This document shows, one piece after another, positions 16,293-23,492 of a stretch of 33,425 nt of DNA. This stretch comes from Clostridiales bacterium (GTDB lineage: Bacteria > Bacillota > Clostridia > Oscillospirales > UBA644), in the NCBI GenBank assembly GCA_003343705.1, contig QAKR01000004.1:1-33425 (forward strand), given 5' to 3'. Under the pieces are notes generated by a model, which saw only the letters and a program-made list of their open reading frames with translations, was not told the DNA's origin and made no database searches. Every line of letters starts with the position of its first letter. The stretch's first letter is position 1. A program made the translations under genes and the position numbers.

Positions 16293-18665
16293 ATGAACGT
16301 ATCATATGAATGGCTTAGAGAATATACGCCCGTATACGCAACGGATAAAGAGTTTGCACATGAGATGAATATGACGGGCACTGAAATAAAAGGGTTTTTC
16401 AAACAATCCGACGGAATTGAAAAGGTTGTTGTAGGAAAAATACTTGAAATAAAACAACATGAAAATGCAGACAAGCTTGTTGTTTGTAAGGTAGATATTA
16501 ATAGTGAAATTATACAGATAGTAACTGCGGCTAAAAATGTTTTTGAAGGAGCATTAGTCCCCGTTGCTCTTGACGGATCTACTTTAGCAGGTGGCGTTAA
16601 GATAAAAAAGGGGAACCTACGCGGTGTTTTATCCCAGGGTATGTTTTGTTCTGTTGCTGAGCTTGGCTTAACAATAAGCGATTACCCGGGAGCTGTGGAA
16701 GACGGCATTCTTATTCTGCACGATTGTGAAACCGGTATAAATGTTTGCGACCTTTTAGGCATGAATACAACGATTTTTGAAGCAGATATTGTTACAAACC
16801 GGCCTGATTGTCTTTCTATGATAGGTGTTGCCCGTGAAGCTGCAGCTACATTTAAAGCACCCTTTACGCTTAAAAAGCCTGAAGTTAAGGGTGAGGGTTC
16901 AGATTTAAACGGTTTTGTTAAAATTGATATTGAAGCAAAAGATCTTTGCCGACGCTACTGCTCAAGAGTTGTAACTGATATAAAAATAGAGCCGTCGCCT
17001 CTTTGGCTTATAGAACGCTTGCGTGCTGCAGGCGTAAGAGCAATAAATAATATTGTTGATATTACAAATTATGTAATGCTTGAATACGGCCAACCCATGC
17101 ATGCCTTTGACCATAGTTGTATCCGTGGTGGAGAGATAATTGTTCGTCGTGCAAAAGAGGGTGAAAAACTGACAACCCTTGACGGAATTGAACGTATTCT
17201 AACCACTGAAACCCTTGTTATTGCCGATAAAGAAGGTGCTACAGGTCTTGCCGGAATTATGGGCGGTGAAAACAGTGAAATTAAAGACAATACAAAAACT
17301 GTTGTTTTTGAAAGTGCAAATTTTGTGGGTTCAAATATACGCCACAGTGCTAAAAAACTTGGTATGCGTACGGAAAGTTCTGCAAGATTTGAAAAAAATC
17401 TCGACCCTGTGTTGGCAATGGCGGCTCTCGATAGAGCTTGTGAACTTGTTGAACTTTTAGGCGCAGGTAAGGTCTCAAATAATTTTATTGACATAGATAA
17501 CAGTGATAAAACCTTGCGTCATGTAAAGCTTGACACCGAATGGATTAATAAATATCTGGACATAGATATCTCAAACAGTGAGATGGTTAAAATACTTGAA
17601 AGACTCGGTTTTACTGTTGACGGTAATGATATAACCATTCCGTCTTTCAGAAGTGATATTGAAACGAAATATGATATATCGGAAGAAATAGCACGTTTTT
17701 ACGGATATGATAATATACCCAGCAAAAATTTCCGTGCACAGATACAAACTGGTGGCTTGACATCTGAACAGCTTTTTGAAAAGAAAGCCGGAGCTACTCT
17801 TCGTTCATGCGGACTTTCAGAAGCTGTGACTTTTTCATTTGTAAGCCCCAAGGGTTTTGATAAAGTTCTTATTCCGGAAGAAAGTCCTTTGCGCAACGCT
17901 TTAAAAATTAAAAACCCTCTTGGTGAGGACACATCTATAATGCGCACAACCGCGCTTCCTTCAATGATGGATGTGTTGTCTCATAATTACGCACATCGTG
18001 CACCTGAAGTATGGATGTATGAAAATGCAACGGTTTATATTCCAGGAGCTGAAAATACTTTACCGACCGAGAAAAAAATTATAACTGTCGGCATGTATGG
18101 AGATTGTGATTTCTTTACTCTCAAAGGCATAATTGAAGAGTTCTTTGAAAAGATGAATATAGACGGTGTAGAATATATTTTACCACAAAATGACACGGAA
18201 AGTTATCATCCCGGACGTGTTGCCTGTGCCAGTGTAAACGGTGAAGTTTTAGGCATTTTAGGTCAACTGCATCCTACTGCTCAGAAAAATTACGATATTT
18301 CTACTCCGGTATTTGTTGCAGAAATTTCTCTTTCGGCATTATATAAAGTTGCAAAGGCAGATAGCGAATATAAGCCTGTACCGAAATATCCTGCTGTTGA
18401 ACGTGATTTGGCTCTTGTTTGCGAAGATGAAACATATTCCGGTGGAATTGAAGCTAAAATAAGAAATCTTGCAGGAAAATATCTCGAAAAAATAACTGTG
18501 TTTGATGTTTATACCGGTGAGCAGGTGGCTCCGGGATATAAGAGCATTGCATATTCGTTAACTTTACGCAGCAGTGACGGTACCCTTGGTGATGAGGAAA
18601 TCGAACGTGTTATGAATAAGGTTATTAATGGTTTAGCAAAAGATGGTATAACTTTAAGGCGTTAA
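16293..18665 (+). CDS. pheT: Phenylalanyl-tRNA synthetase beta subunit
   Basis: The beta subunit of PheRS, 790 residues, full length. In order: an EMAP/tRNA-binding domain at about 40-150 (VVGKILEIKQHENADKL), the B3/B4 editing domain with NIVDITNYVMLEYGQPMHAFD, the B5 domain at about 400-475 (EMVKILERLGFTV, IARFYGYDNIP), a class II-like core, and the C-terminal anticodon-binding FDX-ACB domain (PKYPAVERDLALV ... FDVYTGEQVAPGYKSIAYSL). Editing of Tyr-tRNA-Phe is expected from the B3/B4 domain. The ATG at 16293 has AAGGA about 8 bases upstream; a TTG directly before it is less likely. Confidence 0.96.
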   Translation: MNVSYEWLREYTPVYATDKEFAHEMNMTGTEIKGFFKQSDGIEKVVVGKILEIKQHENADKLVVCKVDINSEIIQIVTAAKNVFEGALVPVALDGSTLAGGVKIKKGNLRGVLSQGMFCSVAELGLTISDYPGAVEDGILILHDCETGINVCDLLGMNTTIFEADIVTNRPDCLSMIGVAREAAATFKAPFTLKKPEVKGEGSDLNGFVKIDIEAKDLCRRYCSRVVTDIKIEPSPLWLIERLRAAGVRAINNIVDITNYVMLEYGQPMHAFDHSCIRGGEIIVRRAKEGEKLTTLDGIERILTTETLVIADKEGATGLAGIMGGENSEIKDNTKTVVFESANFVGSNIRHSAKKLGMRTESSARFEKNLDPVLAMAALDRACELVELLGAGKVSNNFIDIDNSDKTLRHVKLDTEWINKYLDIDISNSEMVKILERLGFTVDGNDITIPSFRSDIETKYDISEEIARFYGYDNIPSKNFRAQIQTGGLTSEQLFEKKAGATLRSCGLSEAVTFSFVSPKGFDKVLIPEESPLRNALKIKNPLGEDTSIMRTTALPSMMDVLSHNYAHRAPEVWMYENATVYIPGAENTLPTEKKIITVGMYGDCDFFTLKGIIEEFFEKMNIDGVEYILPQNDTESYHPGRVACASVNGEVLGILGQLHPTAQKNYDISTPVFVAEISLSALYKVAKADSEYKPVPKYPAVERDLALVCEDETYSGGIEAKIRNLAGKYLEKITVFDVYTGEQVAPGYKSIAYSLTLRSSDGTLGDEEIERVMNKVINGLAKDGITLRR

Positions 18666-18723
18666 TATATCAGTATAATTTATTAAGAAAAAAATATATT
18701 TACAATATAAGGAGGTAATGAGA

Positions 18724-18996
18724 ATGAAAGATCAACAACCGGAATTTGACGGTGGAAGAACTATGCGATTTAGTATTAAAGATGCTTCACAATCAGAGAT
18801 GAAAAAAATTCTGATTGAGGTTTACGATGCTCTTGTAGAGAAAGGCGGATATGATCCAATCAACCAGATAGTCGGTTATATTCTTTCGGAAGACCCTGGC
18901 TATATTACCAACTATAAGAACGCAAGAACTCTTATTCGTAAAATCGATCGTGATGAGCTTTTACAGGCTCTTATTAAAAACTATTTAGAAAACTAA
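18724..18996 (+). CDS. ireB: IreB family regulator (UPF0297)
   Basis: A 90-residue cytoplasmic protein of the IreB/YrzL (formerly DUF965) family. In Enterococcus, IreB is phosphorylated by the PASTA kinase IreK and acts as a negative regulator of intrinsic cephalosporin resistance. Conserved features are the N-terminal RTMRF, whose threonine corresponds to a phosphorylated Thr, and YDPINQIVGYILSEDPGYI with the following RxxIRKIDRDEL. I chose the ATG at 18724 because GGAGG (18711-18715) is 8 bases upstream; the ATG at 18718 would leave only 2 bases. The family usually sits beside alaS and ruvX; here it lies between pheT and a small membrane protein. Confidence 0.92.
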   Translation: MKDQQPEFDGGRTMRFSIKDASQSEMKKILIEVYDALVEKGGYDPINQIVGYILSEDPGYITNYKNARTLIRKIDRDELLQALIKNYLEN

Positions 18997-19042
18997 AGTC
19001 TGAAAATAATTTCAAACTCGTTTGGAAAGGATTTTCTATAAA

Positions 19043-19579
19043 ATGGATGTATATTACGAGCAACTTTATAAACGCAGAAAACGCCCTCAGGATGCTGTTT
19101 TACAAGTATCTTTACTGATACTCACACTTCTTGTAGCTGCGGCCTCACTAATATGGCTTCGGGTTTGGCTTATGACTTTAGTAGGCCCGTTTCTTGCTGC
19201 ACTGATAAGTGTTGCGGTTACAGGTGCTGCACTTTATTTCGGCTACCGCGTTTATATGCAGTTTGACCTCGAATACGAATATTCATATTTAAACGGTGAT
19301 ATAGACATAGATAAAATCATGAATAAAACTATGCGAAAACGTATAATAAGCGTAAATGCTAAGAATTTTAACCGATTCGGTATTTATGACGAAAATGCTA
19401 AGGTAAGCCTTAAGAATATGCAGTTTGACACAACGGTGAATGTATGCTCTTACACAGAGTCAACTGTTTATTACGCTGTTTTACGTCATCCCTCACAGGG
19501 AAATACATTACTTATATTCGAACCTGAAGAACGTATACTTGAAGATTTGAAAAAGTATACAAAAAATCTTTCAAAATGA
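19043..19579 (+). CDS. Two-TM protein of unknown function (DUF6106-like)
   Basis: A 178-residue protein. The basic N-terminus (KRRKRPQ) is followed by two hydrophobic helices at about 20-70 (VSLLILTLLVAAASLIWL and FLAALISVAVTGAALYFGY). A soluble C-terminal domain begins with DLEYEYSYLNGDIDIDKIMN and contains VYYAVLRHP near its end. This resembles uncharacterised clostridial proteins that I recall as DUF6106; the family name is from memory. It would be anchored in the cytoplasmic membrane with the C-terminal domain probably inside. The start is the ATG at 19043, with AAAGGA about 11 bases upstream; the TTG at 19022 precedes that signal. Its stop overlaps the start of the acpS-nnrD gene by 4 bases. 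Confidence 0.7.
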   Translation: MDVYYEQLYKRRKRPQDAVLQVSLLILTLLVAAASLIWLRVWLMTLVGPFLAALISVAVTGAALYFGYRVYMQFDLEYEYSYLNGDIDIDKIMNKTMRKRIISVNAKNFNRFGIYDENAKVSLKNMQFDTTVNVCSYTESTVYYAVLRHPSQGNTLLIFEPEERILEDLKKYTKNLSK

Positions 19580-20784
19580 ACGATGATATTTTTATTGGGA
19601 TCGATATAGAAGAGATCTCCAGATGTGAGAAGATAGCAGAAAGCCGTGTATTTTCAGAATCTGAAAAAAAACTGTTTGAGGGAAAAGGGCAAAATAGATT
19701 ACAAACGGTCGCAGCTAATTTCTGTGCAAAAGAGGCGGTTTTAAAAGCTTTAGGCAAAGAACGTGAAAACTGTTCCTTGCCCAGCCTTGATTTGCTTACA
19801 AGCATTGAAGTTTTACGCGAGGTTTCAGGCCGTCCGTATATAAACCTTTGTAATGAACTTAAAGAATATAAAGATAAATATTCTTTTGATATCTCACTTA
19901 CACATACCAAAACAACGGCTGCGGCTGTTGTTTTGGCACGTAAAAAGAAAAATACATTGAAAGATGAGCGTATATATCCACTTACTCTTATAAGACCTCG
20001 CCAGCAAAATTCTCATAAAGGAACGTTTGGATCAGTTGAGCTTTTTTGTGGTAGTCGTAAGATGACTGGTGCAGCAGTGCTTTGTGCAAAAGCTGCTCTG
20101 AGATCCGGTGTAGGACTTGTGTATATGCCATTACCTTATGCTGTACGTAAAATAATCCAACATCATTTGTGTGAGCCTGTATTTAATAAAGCAAAGAACC
20201 CTACTGCAATTGTTGTCGGATGCGGGCTTACGGTTCGCCGTGCAAAAATACTGAAAAAACTTAAAAAAATGAATTTGCCAATCGTCGTAGATGCTGACGC
20301 TGTAACATATCTTTCCCGTCATATGAATATACTTGAACAAGGCGGCAATGAAAAACTTGTTTTGACGCCGCACCCGTTAGAGTTTGCACGTCTTTTAAGC
20401 GGAGGTACGAAAGGAGATATATCAACTTTCGTGCCTAAAACAGAAGAAGATCGCAAAAGTACTGCACGGGATTTCGCCGTGAAATACGGCTTAACACTTG
20501 TTCTGAAAGGTCATCGTACGATTGTTGCAACAAAAGACGGCGAAACATATGTAAACAGTACCGGAAATTCGGGGCTTGCAAAAGGAGGCAGCGGAGACGT
20601 TCTCGCCGGTCTTTTAGGTGGGCTTCTTGCGCAAGGGTATTCCGCACATGATGCGGCGATTCTTGCAGTATGGCTTCACGGAAAGGCATCTGAAAATATC
20701 GGGTTGTCACAAAGTGCTGTTTTACCAAGCGACATCTGCGTTGAAATAGGTAATATGATAAATGACGAATGGAGCCGCAGTTAA
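19576..20784 (+). CDS. Holo-ACP synthase fused to NAD(P)HX dehydratase
   Basis: One 402-residue frame joins two enzymes. Residues 1-125 are AcpS, which moves phosphopantetheine from CoA to acyl carrier protein: GIDIEEI with metal-binding D10, FCAKEAVLKALG with E53, and DISLTHT. Residues from about 130 to 400 are NnrD (YjeF C-terminal, ribokinase-like fold), which repairs hydrated NAD(P)H using ADP or ATP: YGSVELF-like opening (GTFGSVELFCGS), PIVVDADAV, LTPHPLEFARL, LKGHRTIV and the catalytic GGSGDVLAG. The NnrE epimerase half that usually precedes NnrD is absent and AcpS takes its place. No linker damage, stop or frameshift is seen. The gene overlaps its upstream neighbour by 4 bases and its downstream neighbour by 23 bases, so translation is coupled. 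Confidence 0.9.
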   Translation: MNDDIFIGIDIEEISRCEKIAESRVFSESEKKLFEGKGQNRLQTVAANFCAKEAVLKALGKERENCSLPSLDLLTSIEVLREVSGRPYINLCNELKEYKDKYSFDISLTHTKTTAAAVVLARKKKNTLKDERIYPLTLIRPRQQNSHKGTFGSVELFCGSRKMTGAAVLCAKAALRSGVGLVYMPLPYAVRKIIQHHLCEPVFNKAKNPTAIVVGCGLTVRRAKILKKLKKMNLPIVVDADAVTYLSRHMNILEQGGNEKLVLTPHPLEFARLLSGGTKGDISTFVPKTEEDRKSTARDFAVKYGLTLVLKGHRTIVATKDGETYVNSTGNSGLAKGGSGDVLAGLLGGLLAQGYSAHDAAILAVWLHGKASENIGLSQSAVLPSDICVEIGNMINDEWSRS

Positions 20785-21229
20785 ATACTTAAAAAAGTTT
20801 ATGTGTATATTGGCAGTTTTTCCTCTTTTGTTTTTGGTGGCATGTTCCTCGTCTTCTTTGGGGCCTTCCCAAACAGTCGATTACTGTTATGAAGCAAAAA
20901 GTGAAAATTATCATTATATAATAACACCTACTACGCTTGAAATTACTCGCACTGATGGACTTTGGTGCGGAGAGAAGCTAATTGTCAGCGGGGGTAATAT
21001 GGAGTATTGTGAAATTACTGAGCCGCTTTCGCCTGATGCTTCTGTATTAAAAGTTTCTGAGCTTTTTTATAAGATATTTATGGGGCAAATAGATACAGAG
21101 ACTGAAAGGAACGGAGATCATCTTAAAGTAACAGGGATATGGTCTCGCCCGTTCACACTTATGCTTGATAAAAAAACACTTGAACCTTATTCGCTGTATT
21201 GGATGGGCGAAAATATTATGTTTGAATAA
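20762..21229 (+). CDS. Small lipoprotein of unknown function
   Basis: A 155-residue protein with a lipoprotein signal peptide: a basic stretch (KYLKKF), the hydrophobic MCILAVFPLLFLVAC and the lipobox LVAC, with Cys28 as the lipidation site. The mature domain has no family I recognise; it is beta-rich (YHYIITPTTLEITRTDGLWCGEKLIV) and ends DKKTLEPYSLYWMGENIMFE, loosely like outer-leaflet lipoprotein folds of the LolA/DUF4367 sort. The ATG at 20762 lies inside the 3' end of the previous gene with only a weak AGG upstream, so the start is less certain; the next ATG would remove the basic region of the signal peptide. The alr gene follows after 13 bases. Confidence 0.72.
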   Translation: MTNGAAVKYLKKFMCILAVFPLLFLVACSSSSLGPSQTVDYCYEAKSENYHYIITPTTLEITRTDGLWCGEKLIVSGGNMEYCEITEPLSPDASVLKVSELFYKIFMGQIDTETERNGDHLKVTGIWSRPFTLMLDKKTLEPYSLYWMGENIMFE

Positions 21230-21242
21230 AGGGACGAAAAAA

Positions 21243-22430
21243 ATGGATGAGATAACTGAAAATAATTATCATGAGTTTGGTTCGTACTCACACCGGACTT
21301 GGGCGGAAATAGATATTGATAAAATTGAAAAAAATATAGATATTATTAAATCACTTTTACCTGAAGGCTGTGGCATTATAGGCGTTGTAAAAGCGGATGC
21401 TTACGGCCACGGTGCCGTAATGATTTCCAAAACATTAGAAAAGGTTGTTACATATTTTGCGGTTTCTTCACTTCATGAGGGAATCCAGCTTCGAAAATGC
21501 GGAATAACTAAAGATATTTTAATTTTAGGTTACACTCCGGCGGAAAGCGCAAATCTGCTTATTGAGAATAACATTACTCAGACTATTTTTTCATATAATT
21601 ATGCAAAAGCTCTTTATAATAAAATTTCAGCAGGTAAACTGCTTACTCATATAAAACTTGACACAGGTATGACTCGATTAGGTTATGAACCTTTTGAAAA
21701 AGAAGATATAATAAAAACTGTTGCCGACTTTTCTTTAAAGATAGACTTTATCGGCATATTTACTCATTTTGCAGTTTCCGATGATATTACTTCGGATTTT
21801 ACGGACAAGCAGTTTTCATACTTTATAAAAACAACGGAATATCTCTCGTCAAAAGGAGTACAGTTCAAGTATAGGCACGTTTGTAACAGTGCAGCAATAA
21901 TCAATTACCCAAGAATGCATCTTGATCTGGTTCGCCCCGGTATAATCCTTTATGGGCTTTATCCGGATAAATCAACAAAAAAAATAGGGCTTGAACCGGC
22001 TTTGTCTTTTAAAACGGTTATTGCCCAAACCCATAAAATAAAAAAGGGGACAACCATAAGTTACGGAAGAACATTTAATGCTGAAAATGATATGACAGTT
22101 GCCACCATCCCTGTTGGATATGCAGATGGGTTTTCGAGGTTGTTTTCTAATACCGGAACTGTTTTAATTAACGGTAAGCGTGCAAAAATTGTCGGGCGTG
22201 TATGTATGGACCAATCTATTATAGATGTTAGTGGTATTGACGATGTTAAAACAGGGACAATCGTAACTCTTATAGGGCGAGACGGCAATGATGAAATCAC
22301 ACTTGAGGAAATTGCAGACCGTATGGATACAATTAATTATGAAGCAACATGCTTAATAGGAAAGCGTGTTCCGAGAATTTATTTAAAAAATAGAGCCCCT
22401 ATTGCTACTGAATGTTTAATTTTAGAATAA
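21243..22430 (+). CDS. alr: Alanine racemase
   Basis: A PLP enzyme that interconverts L- and D-alanine to supply D-Ala for peptidoglycan. It is 395 residues, typical length. The PLP lysine is in GVVKADAYGHGA near the N-terminus; the barrel continues through HIKLDTGMTRLGY, CNSAAIINYP and LVRPGIILYGLYP. The second catalytic tyrosine is in PVGYADGFSR, and VCMDQSIIDV follows. The ATG at 21243 is preceded by AGGGACG; the longer frame upstream overlaps the lipoprotein gene. It is the last gene of the pheS-to-alr run and is closed by a strong terminator. Confidence 0.95.
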   Translation: MDEITENNYHEFGSYSHRTWAEIDIDKIEKNIDIIKSLLPEGCGIIGVVKADAYGHGAVMISKTLEKVVTYFAVSSLHEGIQLRKCGITKDILILGYTPAESANLLIENNITQTIFSYNYAKALYNKISAGKLLTHIKLDTGMTRLGYEPFEKEDIIKTVADFSLKIDFIGIFTHFAVSDDITSDFTDKQFSYFIKTTEYLSSKGVQFKYRHVCNSAAIINYPRMHLDLVRPGIILYGLYPDKSTKKIGLEPALSFKTVIAQTHKIKKGTTISYGRTFNAENDMTVATIPVGYADGFSRLFSNTGTVLINGKRAKIVGRVCMDQSIIDVSGIDDVKTGTIVTLIGRDGNDEITLEEIADRMDTINYEATCLIGKRVPRIYLKNRAPIATECLILE

Positions 22431-22466
22431 AAAAAGCCTTGCCGAAGAACCGGCAAGGCTTTTTTG
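22431..22466. terminator. Bidirectional intrinsic terminator between alr and the ATPase gene
   Basis: AAAAAGCCTTGCCG (22431-22444) pairs with CGGCAAGGCTTTTT (22451-22464) around a 6-base loop. T-runs exist on both strands, so it ends alr on plus and the convergent ATPase gene on minus. Confidence 0.92.
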
Positions 22467-22499
22467 TTATTGTTTGTATTTCAAACTCTTAAAATGCTT

Positions 22500-23249
22500 T
22501 TAATCATTTAATAAATATTTAAGCATTCTATCTGGGTTTTCAAGAAAGCTTAATGTAACTTGGTAATGTTCTGTATCTTTATAATTAACTGATTTAATAC
22601 CACTTTGCGAAAACTCTAAAATTTCTGCATTTGGAAAAGCCATAAGTATTGGTGAATGGGTTGCAATGATGAACTGAGAATTGTTTTTAACAAGGCTATC
22701 AATTTCGGCAATTAAAGTTAACAGCTTCATTGGTGAAAGAGCTGCTTCCGGTTCGTCTAAAATATAAACTCCGTTGCCTCCAAATCTATTTTGAACTAAT
22801 GATAAAAAACTCTCTCCGTGTGATTGATTGTGTAGTGAAACTCCGCCGTAACTATTAATTACAGGAGGAGAAAAGGATGGTTCTTTATCCATTTCATCAA
22901 TATTTGTAGCTACGTTATAAAAACTTTCAGCTCGAAGAAAAAACCCGTCTTTCGCATGTTTGCCTTTAGATATGACTAAATGTTTCCATAAATCAGAATG
23001 TGATTGATTAGTTGAAAAGTCAAAGTTTCTTGATCCACCTTCAGGATTAAAACCATATGCGACAGCAATAGCTTCAATTAAAGTTGATTTCCCTGTTCCG
23101 TTTTCACCAACAAAAAAAGTTACATTATTGGAAATCGGTATTGATTTATTTGCTGTAAGATACTTAATGACAGGAAGCTGCAATAAATAAGAATTTTTTT
23201 CAATCGGCTTATCAAGTATAATAGAATTTATATATTGCCCTAAAAGCAT
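22500..23249 (-). CDS. Small ABC/OLD-like AAA ATPase (COG3910 type)
   Basis: A 249-residue stand-alone ATPase with a complete ABC-type nucleotide site: Walker A GENGTGKST (about 49-57), a Q-loop-like region NQSHSDLWKH, signature HGESFLSL, Walker B GVYILDEPEAALS, and the switch histidine in ATHSPILM. No membrane segments or nuclease domain (such as TOPRIM) are present. Proteins of this size are usually annotated as predicted ATPase; roles in DNA repair, toxin-antitoxin or defence systems are known for larger relatives but nothing nearby supports one here. GAGGTG lies 5 bases before the ATG. The 243 bases upstream, to the next gene, hold no hairpin or promoter that I can call confidently. Confidence 0.85.
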   Translation of the reverse strand: MLLGQYINSIILDKPIEKNSYLLQLPVIKYLTANKSIPISNNVTFFVGENGTGKSTLIEAIAVAYGFNPEGGSRNFDFSTNQSHSDLWKHLVISKGKHAKDGFFLRAESFYNVATNIDEMDKEPSFSPPVINSYGGVSLHNQSHGESFLSLVQNRFGGNGVYILDEPEAALSPMKLLTLIAEIDSLVKNNSQFIIATHSPILMAFPNAEILEFSQSGIKSVNYKDTEHYQVTLSFLENPDRMLKYLLND

Positions 23250-23492
23250 TTATTCACCTCGTCAACTATAGAAATTTTTTAGATTTTGTAAACTGTCCTT
23301 CAAGTTTTATATTAAGTATTAGGTTAACTTGAAAACTAGTTTGTTTTTATGATCTTTTCGTAAGTACACTTTGTTACTTTCGATTAACATGAATTCTATA
23401 TTCGCCTTCATTACTCTTCGTCTGACTATCAAACCTTCACAAATCTTAAGATAGTTTTAAACTTTATATACTATAATTTAAAAAACTGAATG

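Noticed and set aside
22500..23249. Anti-phage defence system
   Set aside because: The ATPase has the right fold type, but no nuclease, TOPRIM, toxin or other defence partner is adjacent, so the claim is unsupported.
23283..23480. Inverted repeat CAAGTT/AACTTG and ACTATC/GATAGT as a terminator or operator
   Set aside because: The arms are 6 bp, loops are long and no T-run or known operator sequence is present; expected by chance in AT-rich DNA.
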